Positions 8,461-16,270 of a DNA stretch of 64,000 nt are shown here, one piece after another (the stretch's first letter is position 1; each line of letters begins with the position of its first letter). Origin of the DNA: Aureisphaera sp963669405. Its GTDB lineage: Bacteria > Bacteroidota > Bacteroidia > Flavobacteriales > Flavobacteriaceae. Below the pieces are notes generated by a model. It was not told the DNA's origin. It ran no database searches and worked only from the letters and a program-made list of their open reading frames with translations. A program made the position numbers and the translations under genes. The stretch is taken from contig CAXXHF010000002.1 in the NCBI GenBank assembly GCA_963669405.2, positions 806,001-870,000 on the forward strand, read 5' to 3'.

Positions 8461-10041
8461 ATGAAACCGAAAATAAACGGAAACCGTTCAACCAAATACA
8501 ATCCTATGAGCAAGGTACTTCTAACTCTTTTGTTCTTCGGAAGTATCACTTATAGCTTGGCACAAGCGCCAGCCATTGAATGGCAAAAGTCCTTGGGCGG
8601 AAGTGAATTTGATGCTGCAAAAGACATTGGTCAAACTGCCGATGGAGGTTATATAGTCTCTGGAGCTACAAACTCCAACAATGGAGACATTAGTGGAAAT
8701 CATGGGGATTATGATTTTTGGGTTGCAAAACTAAATAGTTCCGGCACCATGCAATGGCAACGTTCCTCTGGAAGTGGTGGTCGTGAATGGCTACGGAGTA
8801 CGCTATTAACCCCTGATGGAGGGTGTATTTCTGTAGGGGATTCTAATGCAAACGGAGGAGATGTAACTGGAAATCATGGAGATGCTGATGTTTGGGTCAT
8901 AAAACTGGATGCTACCGGTTTTTTACAATGGTCAAAATCATTGGGAGGCAGTAGTGTAGATATTGCTTACGCTATAAATGAAGCCACAGATGGTGGTTAT
9001 ATTATTGCTGGTTCAACGGCTTCTACAGATGGTGATGTTACTTCAAACCAAGGAATGACAGACGTATGGGTGGTTAAAATTGATCTTACCGGAGCATTGC
9101 AATGGCAAAAAACTTTTGGAGGCAGCGGTACCGATACTGCCAAGAGCATTGAACCCACCATAGATGGGGGTTATATTTTAACGGGTAGCACCAATTCTAA
9201 TGATGGAGATATAAGTTCCAATAATGGAGCTCAGGATGTTTGGGTGGTTAAAATTGATGTGAATGGCAACCTGATCTGGGAAGATACCTTTGGAGGTAGC
9301 TCCAACGACGCAGCAGAAAGCATTAAAGAAACAGCAGACGGAGGATATATAGTTTGTGGCTCTACCCTATCTAATGATGGGGATGTAACTGGTAATAACG
9401 GGTCTATAGATTCCTGGTTGGTTAAATTGAATATAATCGGGACACTTCAGTGGCAAAAAACCATAGGAGGCAGTGAATTTGATGCCCTTGAAGATGTTCA
9501 ATTAACTCCAAACGGCAAATATGTGGTAACAGGCACCTCTCAGTCCATTGATGGGGACATTACCGGAAATCATGGTTTATTTGATGTTTGGACGGCATTA
9601 ATAAGTAACACAGGGAACTTGCAATGGCAAAGATCATTAGGAGGAAGCAATAATGATCTTGGGTCTAGTATTAGAATCACTTCAGATGGAGGTTATATCA
9701 TGGCTGGGGAGTCTTCCTCAAACAATGGCGACGTAAGTGGAAATCATGGAATGAGTGATTTTTGGGTGGTTAAATTGGCTCCAGATCCCTTAACGGTAAC
9801 CGATTTTAATACTACAGAAATCATACTATATCCCAATCCAGTTTCTAGCATGCTCCATATTGAAGGGCAAGAAAATATTGAAAACATCCAAGTCTTCAAT
9901 CTGTTTGGGCAGCAATTAATGGAACAATCTGTAAATACCTTAAACACTACGCTAAATATGTCGAGTTTCTCAGCGGGAATGTATATGGTGCATATTGTTT
10001 CAAACCATCAAACTCAAACCTATAGAATAGTAAAACACTGA
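8461..10041 (+). CDS. T9SS-exported protein with seven 58-residue repeats (probable seven-bladed propeller), copy 1
   Basis: 526 residues from the ATG at 8461. An upstream in-frame TTG at 8419 would overlap the lipoprotein gene, and the paralogue downstream has an N-region of similar length, so 8461 is preferred. Signal peptide ends YSLAQ. Then come seven consecutive repeats of 58 residues, each with the order LGGS, DGGYI, NGDxxGNHG, DFWVVKL, LQWQK, at about 8590-9780. The count and strand pattern suggest a closed seven-bladed beta-propeller (inference). The C-terminal about 75 residues are a type A T9SS sorting domain (ILYPNPVSSMLHIEG to YRIVKH). Probably a surface-exposed binding protein; ligand unknown. 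Confidence 0.82.
   Translation: MKPKINGNRSTKYNPMSKVLLTLLFFGSITYSLAQAPAIEWQKSLGGSEFDAAKDIGQTADGGYIVSGATNSNNGDISGNHGDYDFWVAKLNSSGTMQWQRSSGSGGREWLRSTLLTPDGGCISVGDSNANGGDVTGNHGDADVWVIKLDATGFLQWSKSLGGSSVDIAYAINEATDGGYIIAGSTASTDGDVTSNQGMTDVWVVKIDLTGALQWQKTFGGSGTDTAKSIEPTIDGGYILTGSTNSNDGDISSNNGAQDVWVVKIDVNGNLIWEDTFGGSSNDAAESIKETADGGYIVCGSTLSNDGDVTGNNGSIDSWLVKLNIIGTLQWQKTIGGSEFDALEDVQLTPNGKYVVTGTSQSIDGDITGNHGLFDVWTALISNTGNLQWQRSLGGSNNDLGSSIRITSDGGYIMAGESSSNNGDVSGNHGMSDFWVVKLAPDPLTVTDFNTTEIILYPNPVSSMLHIEGQENIENIQVFNLFGQQLMEQSVNTLNTTLNMSSFSAGMYMVHIVSNHQTQTYRIVKH
8590..9780 (+). repeat. Seven tandem repeats of about 174 bases (58 codons)
   Basis: In-frame tandem repeats, diverged at DNA level but well kept at protein level: GGS, DGGY, GD(V/I)xxNxG, DxWVVKL and QWQK recur at fixed 58-residue spacing seven times. 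The second unit is the most diverged (SSGSGGREW, DGGCISV). Confidence 0.85.
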
Positions 10042-10070
10042 ATGTATTTCAGTAACAAAAAAACAAAATC

Positions 10071-11657
10071 ATGGCAATACCTATTAGCAACACAACAAAG
10101 CACTATAATCTAGGCAAACAACTACTAGTCCTTATGTTCTTAGGAAGCATGAATCTACTCATGGCTCAAGCACCTTTATTAGAATGGCAAGGTACCTACG
10201 GGGGCACAGGACCAGATGTGGCTATCGAAATTCAACCCACAACAGATGGAGGTTATATAGTTACGGGATATTCTAACTCAGACAATAATGGAGACGTTAC
10301 CGGAAATCATGGAGTCACAGATTTTTGGGTAGTGAAGATAGATAATACAGGAACTATACAATGGCAAAAATCCTTGGGAGGATCTGGACAGGATCATGGT
10401 CAGAGTGGACAGCAAACAGCAGACGGAGGATATATCATAGGAGGCTATACCACATCAAACGACGGAGATGTCATTGGTTTTAACGGAGGTCACGATTTTT
10501 GGGCAGTCAAGTTGGACAGCAACGGAAATATTGAATGGCAAAACCCCTTAGGCGGCAGCGTTGATGACTATGGACGCGAAATCAAGCAAACGGCAGACGG
10601 AGGTTATATCATGATTGGTTTTACGTATTCTAACAACGGTGATGTCTCTGGAAATCATGGTGAAGCTGACTATTGGGTAGTTAAACTGGATGCTTCTGGA
10701 GCGATACAATGGGAAAAAACACTGGGGGGAACTTCAACGGATGAAGGTGACAGTATTCAACAAACTGCAGATGGGGGTTATATTGCTACAGGTCATTCTT
10801 TTTCTAGTGATGGGGATGTTACTTCAGGAAACCAAGGTCTTCGCGATTATTGGGTGGTAAAGCTTGATAGCAACGGAACTATAGAATGGGAAAACTCCAT
10901 GGGAGGTAGTGCCACAGATTATGGCTGGCATATCATACAAACAACCGATGGAGGGTATATTGTAGCAGGAGATACTTCTTCTGATGATGGAGATGTAACT
11001 GGGCATCAGGGAATATCAGATTATTGGGTAGTAAAGCTAAATAGTACAGGTGATATACAATGGGAAAAAACCTTAGGCGGAAGCTTAGATGACGAAGCAA
11101 AGAGTATAAGACAGGATACAGATGGCGGATACTTGGTTGCTGGTATTTCAGGTTCCATGGATGGAGATGTTAGTGGGAATATTGGCGGCCCGGATTTTTG
11201 GGTTGTAAAATTAGATCCAAACGGAAACCTCCTTTGGGAAAAATCACTGGGAGGTAGTTCTAATGAAGGTGCCGAGGGCATCCAGTTAACTTCAGATGGC
11301 GGATACATTGTAGCAGGTTACACAGCATCTAACGATGGAGATGTTAGCGGAAATCATGGAAATTTAGATTTTTGGGTAACTAAACTTTCTGGATCACTGG
11401 GAAGTCCAGAAAACGAACTATCCGCAAGTGTAACCTTGTACCCCAACCCAGCAAAGGAAAAGCTTACCATACACAGCCAAACTCCTTTGACCATATGTAA
11501 AGTTTATGATACAACTGGAAAACTAATTCGTTTGTTTTCGTTAGAAGACTCGTTTTTCAACACTATAGATGTTTCTCGGCTTCATGGAGGGTTCTATTTT
11601 TTGGAATTGAATACCGTAGCAAATCGAAAACTAGTAAGACCCTTTGTTAAGCTATAA
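10071..11657 (+). CDS. T9SS-exported protein with seven 58-residue repeats, copy 2
   Basis: 528 residues and a full-length paralogue of the preceding gene, 29 bases downstream of it. Signal peptide ends NLLMAQ. The seven repeats of 58-59 residues start with LGGS or an equivalent and run over about 10194-11394. The C-terminal sorting domain (VTLYPNPAKEKLTIHS to RPFVKL) differs clearly from that of copy 1, so the duplication is older than that at 1263-3258 or the C-terminal regions have evolved faster. Predicted to cross the outer membrane by T9SS. No catalytic residues are recognisable; binding or adhesion is the likely role. Confidence 0.82.
   Translation: MAIPISNTTKHYNLGKQLLVLMFLGSMNLLMAQAPLLEWQGTYGGTGPDVAIEIQPTTDGGYIVTGYSNSDNNGDVTGNHGVTDFWVVKIDNTGTIQWQKSLGGSGQDHGQSGQQTADGGYIIGGYTTSNDGDVIGFNGGHDFWAVKLDSNGNIEWQNPLGGSVDDYGREIKQTADGGYIMIGFTYSNNGDVSGNHGEADYWVVKLDASGAIQWEKTLGGTSTDEGDSIQQTADGGYIATGHSFSSDGDVTSGNQGLRDYWVVKLDSNGTIEWENSMGGSATDYGWHIIQTTDGGYIVAGDTSSDDGDVTGHQGISDYWVVKLNSTGDIQWEKTLGGSLDDEAKSIRQDTDGGYLVAGISGSMDGDVSGNIGGPDFWVVKLDPNGNLLWEKSLGGSSNEGAEGIQLTSDGGYIVAGYTASNDGDVSGNHGNLDFWVTKLSGSLGSPENELSASVTLYPNPAKEKLTIHSQTPLTICKVYDTTGKLIRLFSLEDSFFNTIDVSRLHGGFYFLELNTVANRKLVRPFVKL
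10194..11394 (+). repeat. Seven tandem repeats of about 174 bases (58 codons), second gene
   Basis: Same repeat unit and same copy number as in the upstream paralogue. The units are more alike within this gene (TADGGYI, NGDVSGNHG, DYWVVKLD), with one-residue insertions in units 1 and 4. Confidence 0.85.
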
Positions 11658-11688
11658 TTATTGTTGTTCTGATAAGATACCTTAAAGA

Positions 11689-12111
11689 CTATCTAACAAA
11701 GCGCACATTGGTTATGAGTCCCTTTTCAACTTTATAGATAGAAACATATTTGGTCTCTTTATCATCATAGGTAACCAATTCGTGATTAATAACATAAGAG
11801 CCATTGTGCATTTGATTGACAATTGTGACGGATACCAGCTTATTTTCAAAGTCAGATTTAAAGATAGAAGCAAGTCTGTTAGCCCCTGTACCAATTAATT
11901 GCTCAGGATAGGTATATATTTTTACATTTTTATGGTAAAGTTTTATGAATTCATCGAAATTGTTTTCATTGAATAAAGCCATCCGTTTATTAACCACTTC
12001 CAAAGGCGTTAAACTTTCATCTCCTTTTGAAACAGTAGCTGAACTATTGTTAGAGTCATTACATGCTATTGAAAAAATAACCAATAGGACTAAAATTGCA
12101 GTGTTTTTCAT
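11689..12111 (-). CDS. NTF2/SnoaL-like lipoprotein
   Basis: 140 residues from the ATG at 12109-12111; a longer frame upstream is Lys-rich and lacks signal character. Lipobox FSIAC at about residues 12-16, then Ser/Asn-rich linker. Residues about 35-140 look like a SnoaL/NTF2-type alpha+beta domain: a helix with VVNKRMALFNENNFDEFIKLYH, the VKIYTYPE strand, and a C-terminal sheet ending GLITNVRFV. The family is diverse (isomerases, binding domains), so no reaction can be assigned. Monocistronic and convergent with the repeat-protein operon. Confidence 0.7.
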   Translation of the reverse strand: MKNTAILVLLVIFSIACNDSNNSSATVSKGDESLTPLEVVNKRMALFNENNFDEFIKLYHKNVKIYTYPEQLIGTGANRLASIFKSDFENKLVSVTIVNQMHNGSYVINHELVTYDDKETKYVSIYKVEKGLITNVRFVR

Positions 12112-12229
12112 TGTATTAGTTTTTTTAATTGTTAGGTAAAGTTTGTTGTTCTTACTTTTCATTTATGTATGTTGAACGAAGCAATATTCGATAACAAATG
12201 AATGGAAAGCTTTAAAAAACACGTTTCCT

Positions 12230-13252
12230 TTAATGAAAAAAACCGTTCGTGCTCTGTTTTCTGAAAATTGATGGTGTTACTCCCGTTTTTTTCTTAAAAG
12301 CAATGTTGAAGGAAGTGACATTGCCAAAACCAGATTCGTAAGCAATTGTGGCAATTTTTTCTTGCTCATATCTTGAATCCCTTAATAAAGTTTCTGCTTT
12401 TTCAATTCTGTATTTATTCACAAACTCATAGAAGTTTTGTTGGGTGTTTTCATTTATAGCCTGGGATACTTCCCTAGGTTTTATATCCAATTTTTCAGAT
12501 ACTACATTTAGGGTAAGGCGATCATCTAAAAAAACACTTTCAACTTCAAATAGTTTTTCAATCTTTCTAAACAATTTCCTAGAACTACCCACATCCAAAT
12601 TTGAACTGCTATATTTCTGTAAATTAAACCTATGCCTATTTAAAAACAGATAACTGAAAGCATATATTAGGAATGTATAAAAAATAGGGCCTCTTATATA
12701 GTAAAATGTAAAATCGAAAAGATTTCCCACGTAATGAAGCCAAATGATTGTGCATCCAATTACTATGTTTCGAAACCAATTAAATATACCTTTTGATGTA
12801 TTCCTCCTATGTTTATACAAATTAGACCAAGACAATATTAAATAAAATAACAAATGGAAAACTACAATGCCATAGTTCCAAAAAGATTCAAAATTTCCAT
12901 TTCTCGGTACAAATGGAATCAATACAACAAAAAAAACAAAAGGTGCAAAATGCAGATACTCTTTTAGGGTAAAGGATTTACTTTTATTAAAAAGCGTGAT
13001 ACTATAAAACCATAAGGAAGGCGCCGCAAACAAAATACCTGAAACACCAATATTACCTAACCAATTGGGTATTTGTAAATAATAATTCAGTACCGATTTG
13101 CCAACTCTAATAGTTATCCCTAATAAGAAAAGTGCTAAAAATATGTTTGAAGCCTTATTCCCTTTTTTAATCGTTAATAGGTAAAAACTTAAAAAAAGAC
13201 CTTGAGCAAGACCAACAGATGCCAAAATTAATATGATCCCTGTAGTTAGCAT
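12230..13252 (-). CDS. AraC-family transcription regulator with N-terminal membrane domain
   Basis: 340 residues. Residues 1-210 contain about seven hydrophobic helices (TGIILILASVGLAQGLFLSF, YAFSYLFLNRH and others). The C-terminal about 110 residues are an AraC HTH_18 domain with two helix-turn-helices (LTLNVVSEKLDIKPREVSQA and IATIAYESGFGNVTSFNIAF), ending FKKKTGVTPSIFRK. This membrane-AraC class is common in Bacteroidota and is thought to sense envelope or small-molecule signals directly. The upstream gap contains a perfect palindrome (13287-13298). Targets unknown. Confidence 0.88.
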   Translation of the reverse strand: MLTTGIILILASVGLAQGLFLSFYLLTIKKGNKASNIFLALFLLGITIRVGKSVLNYYLQIPNWLGNIGVSGILFAAPSLWFYSITLFNKSKSFTLKEYLHFAPFVFFVVLIPFVPRNGNFESFWNYGIVVFHLLFYLILSWSNLYKHRRNTSKGIFNWFRNIVIGCTIIWLHYVGNLFDFTFYYIRGPIFYTFLIYAFSYLFLNRHRFNLQKYSSSNLDVGSSRKLFRKIEKLFEVESVFLDDRLTLNVVSEKLDIKPREVSQAINENTQQNFYEFVNKYRIEKAETLLRDSRYEQEKIATIAYESGFGNVTSFNIAFKKKTGVTPSIFRKQSTNGFFH

Positions 13253-13286
13253 TTATACTTATCCATGAATATTGTCTATGATTATT

Positions 13287-13298
13287 ATACGATCGTAT
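13287..13298. promoter_or_regulatory. Perfect 12-base palindrome upstream of the membrane AraC gene
   Basis: ATACGATCGTAT lies 35 bases upstream of the AraC-type gene start. It could be an operator for a dimeric regulator. AraC proteins usually bind direct repeats, so autoregulation by this site is only a guess. Confidence 0.25.
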
Positions 13299-13464
13299 TT
13301 ATGTTTTGTTACAAATAGTTACTTGAAAATCCGGAATGGATGAACTTGCCGTACATAGTTCAATTCCTTTAACGATGGGCTTGAAATAGTCTTGTGTATG
13401 AAAGGTAGTGGGTCCACATTCATGGAAGATAATTGGTGAAACAACAGTTAATGTTTTTTGGAGG

Positions 13465-13989
13465 CTATTGGTTTTTTATTTCAAAAACAATATTTTCTAC
13501 ATTATCTGGGTCTTTTTTACCTTCAACTACAATAAATCCGTTCTTTTCCAATAATTTTTTAGAGCTTTTATTCTGTATTTGGGTATAGGCTTCGATGGTT
13601 GTTAGATGCAGGGTTTTAAACCCGAATTCCAGAATACCTTTTAGAGACTCACTCATCATCCCCTGTCCTTGGTATGTTGGGCTTAGGTCATACCCTATCT
13701 CTGCGGTTTTACGGTCTTCTGAAAAATTCCACAGACAGATACTGCCAATCATGACATCCTTATCTTTTTCAGTGATGGCCCAGTAATACAGGGCAGCACT
13801 GTCTATTCCGCTATGGATTTTGGAGATAAACCCCAGGGCCTTTTCTTTGGTGGGAGCGCTCGGTCTTTTTACAAACAGATTTACTTCTGGATCTGAGCGC
13901 AGGTAGGAAATCATTTCCCAATCAGCGGGTTTTAATTTCCGCAATACCAATCGTTGAGTTGTAAGGGTTGTAAAATGGTTTTGCTGCAT
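13465..13989 (-). CDS. GNAT N-acetyltransferase, RimJ/RimL type
   Basis: 174 residues. Typical RimJ-like opening (LTTQRLVLRKLKPADWE), a central acetyl-CoA-binding segment (AEIGYDLSPTYQGQGMMSESLKGIL, the QGQGM P-loop), and the late IEAYTQIQNKSSKKLLEKNGF motif. The family transfers acetyl groups from acetyl-CoA to protein N-termini, amino acids or antibiotics; the substrate cannot be predicted. Cytoplasmic, about 30 bases from the next minus-strand gene (stop to start). Confidence 0.88.
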   Translation of the reverse strand: MQQNHFTTLTTQRLVLRKLKPADWEMISYLRSDPEVNLFVKRPSAPTKEKALGFISKIHSGIDSAALYYWAITEKDKDVMIGSICLWNFSEDRKTAEIGYDLSPTYQGQGMMSESLKGILEFGFKTLHLTTIEAYTQIQNKSSKKLLEKNGFIVVEGKKDPDNVENIVFEIKNQ

Positions 13990-14019
13990 GCTTTTTTGGG
14001 TCTAGGAATCAGGGTAAGT

Positions 14020-14937
14020 TTAATTACCTGAGGTAACTTTAAATTCACTTTTAAAGGTAAAAGGGGTTTTTAAAATGAGTTGAGAGCTTTCTTTCCTTTT
14101 GGTTTCCTGTAAGCCAGTAAAGTCCTGCGTCATGTCTGAACTAATAATCCATCCAGTTTTAGAATCTACCACTATGGTTGATTTCATGGTTCCGTTCATG
14201 GTAACCCTTGTCAACTCTCCTTTTAATTTAATGAATGGATTGTTTTCATCTGATTTGGTTTTTGAGTTCAACTCAATGGTGGTGGTGTCTTTATTGTAAT
14301 CTTTTAACTGAAATATATTTATCATATCTGCTCCCATAAATGTTTCGAGCCTTACCTGGTTGGTCCATTCTTTGGATACACCGATGGGTTCTTCTGGAAA
14401 AATTGCCGTGATCATTTCAATACTACCTTTTAAGGCTTTTTCTCCAAATGATTGTTTTAATTGATAAATGATACGGTGTTTTTCTATTTCTGGTATTTCT
14501 TGGAAAGAGTTGAAAAGATTATCATAAAGATCTCCTAGATTAATATGGGTAACTCTACCAGATTTGGTCATTGTTGCCTTAAAAGTTGAGCGGGTCATTT
14601 CTTTCAACATCTTATCGTAAAGATTATCGCTATCCACATTTTTAGAACTCACATTCAGTTCAATATGATCAGATTGCATGGACATAAAGATGGAAAGCAT
14701 CTGTATTTCCATGTTATATTCATTCGGTTTTTTATCAAGAACCTTAAAACTCATCTCTCCTCCTAGGCTCACTTCATTTTGGTTTATGGTGCCGAGATAT
14801 TCTTGCTCAGAGAGAGTGCTGCTTATGCTCTTATGATAGTATGTCTTTCCTACTTCTAGATTTAATTGAAGGGTTTGGCTTATGCTTACCTGTATTGTAA
14901 ATAAGAGGAGGACAATGGTGTATGTTAATCTAATCAA
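14020..14937 (-). CDS. Secreted protein of unknown function (possibly DUF6263-like)
   Basis: 305 residues, starting at TTG (14935-14937). No in-frame ATG lies between the upstream stop and residue 100, and the TTG-started product has a clear signal peptide ending SIS/Q. The mature part opens LNLEVGKTYYHKSISS, contains Thr/Lys-rich beta segments (e.g. GELTRVTMNGTMKSTIVVD, TGWIISSDMTQDF) and has no Cys cluster or catalytic motif. It resembles periplasmic DUF6263-type proteins; this assignment is from memory of the pattern and is weak. Confidence 0.6.
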   Translation of the reverse strand: MIRLTYTIVLLLFTIQVSISQTLQLNLEVGKTYYHKSISSTLSEQEYLGTINQNEVSLGGEMSFKVLDKKPNEYNMEIQMLSIFMSMQSDHIELNVSSKNVDSDNLYDKMLKEMTRSTFKATMTKSGRVTHINLGDLYDNLFNSFQEIPEIEKHRIIYQLKQSFGEKALKGSIEMITAIFPEEPIGVSKEWTNQVRLETFMGADMINIFQLKDYNKDTTTIELNSKTKSDENNPFIKLKGELTRVTMNGTMKSTIVVDSKTGWIISSDMTQDFTGLQETKRKESSQLILKTPFTFKSEFKVTSGN

Positions 14938-15097
14938 CTTTCTTTTGTTTATTGTGGATCATACTTATGTAATGGGCTCAACCATGATTCCTGTACCGTC
15001 ATTATTAAGTCCAAAGCCCTAAAATACATTTTTTAACAAAGAAACAGTGTTTTATATATAAAGGTGGAAGCTTTACAAGCTAGGAGTACCATAAAAT

Positions 15098-15583
15098 CTA
15101 AAAATTAGGCAAACCTGTAAGCATTTCTCCCGTCTGCAGATAATGATTCATGGCTTTTTCCCAAGAGTCCATCATGATATCGTAGTTCTCCTTGGTGAAG
15201 TCTGTTAGGATATTGTCTCCTGTTTCACTTAAAGATGTCTTACTATAGGTAATTACCGCTTGGGTCTTATTTTGAGTTATGGGGGTGGTTTGTATTTCCA
15301 ATTGGGTTACCAATACCCCTGGAACATGATAGATCATTTTTACATATCCTGCCTCTACATTGTAGTCCGTTACCATCCAGACGATATCCAGATCGCCTTC
15401 TGTGGTAATAAAAATACAGTCTTCTTCTACTAGGCCTGAGTTGCTGTATACTACTTTGGGATTCCAATTTTCGCACCAATCCACTTCCCTAACCGGACAA
15501 TACAATGGCATGATTTCTTGAATAGTTCCATGAATAGTTTGCTGGTAGGTATGCGAAATCCTACGTGGTTTTTTAATTTCCAT
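15098..15583 (-). CDS. SRPBCC-like ligand-binding domain protein
   Basis: 161 residues with no signal peptide. The pattern fits a START/SRPBCC helix-grip fold: N-terminal strand with ISHTYQQTIHG, a DWCENWNPKVVYS segment, beta strands (DCIFITTEGDLDIVWMV) and a long C-terminal helix (MMDSWEKAMNHYL). Such proteins bind hydrophobic ligands or act as polyketide cyclase-like enzymes. It lies 78 bases downstream of a Crp/Fnr-like gene on the same strand and may be its partner or target. Confidence 0.6.
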   Translation of the reverse strand: MEIKKPRRISHTYQQTIHGTIQEIMPLYCPVREVDWCENWNPKVVYSNSGLVEEDCIFITTEGDLDIVWMVTDYNVEAGYVKMIYHVPGVLVTQLEIQTTPITQNKTQAVITYSKTSLSETGDNILTDFTKENYDIMMDSWEKAMNHYLQTGEMLTGLPNF

Positions 15584-15661
15584 AGTGTGATTGCTTTTTG
15601 AGTTTTACATGATTAGAATGACTTACCATGCAAAGCTAAAGGGCGACTATGGGTATTTCAT

Positions 15662-16177
15662 TTACAAATGTTGAGAAAAACGCTTACGGGTCCTGCTTAA
15701 TTGAGTGGGAGTCATGCCTAGAAAATTGGCAATGAAGTAATGAGGTATTCTATTGAGTAGATTTGGGTATTCTGATAAGAACCATTGGTATTTGGTCATG
15801 GCGTCGCCATCTATAAGGGCTTCTATCCTAGAATTGTTTTGTTTGTTAAGCTTCTGAAAGTTGCCAAGAATGACATTGGTTAGCGTAGTATCTGAATTTA
15901 CATGCGAAAAAACCTCTTTGTAGTTGGCTGCCGAAATATGACAATCTTCCAAGGCTTGGATATTCATGGTTGCCGGAATGTTGGGAATGTAGTTTCCAGA
16001 AATAAGATCGCCCTCCATAAAAAAATGGGTGGTAATCTCTTCGCCATCATTATTTAAGGTGAATCCCCTAAGCACTCCCTTTATAACCTTTCCTATCCTG
16101 AAATTCTGCTGTCCATTCTTTACAAAGAATTCTCCTTTGGGTAGGTTGACATCAGTATGTAGGGATTCGTTATTCAT
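15662..16177 (-). CDS. Crp/Fnr-family regulator (short form)
   Basis: 171 residues. The cyclic-nucleotide-binding-like beta barrel covers about 8-95 (LPKGEFFVKNGQ, IGKVIKGVLRGF, FFMEGDLISG). The C-terminus has a short helix-turn-helix (IPHYFIANFLGMTPTQLSRTRKRF). The barrel lacks the classic cAMP phosphate-binding cassette, as usual for Bacteroidota Crp/Fnr paralogues, so the signal is unknown. The FLGMTPTQLSRTRK end is characteristic of this group. Confidence 0.85.
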   Translation of the reverse strand: MNNESLHTDVNLPKGEFFVKNGQQNFRIGKVIKGVLRGFTLNNDGEEITTHFFMEGDLISGNYIPNIPATMNIQALEDCHISAANYKEVFSHVNSDTTLTNVILGNFQKLNKQNNSRIEALIDGDAMTKYQWFLSEYPNLLNRIPHYFIANFLGMTPTQLSRTRKRFSQHL

Positions 16178-16270
16178 TTTTTTAATTGGCTTTGTTGTCT
16201 CTGTTCTATTTACTAAACAAACATTATTGTCTGTTGGGGATGTATGCTTTAAAAGAATGCATTCAGATAA

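Noticed and set aside
5017..11657. Polysaccharide utilisation locus
   Set aside because: The regulator is hybrid-type, but there is no SusC/SusD pair and no glycoside hydrolase nearby.
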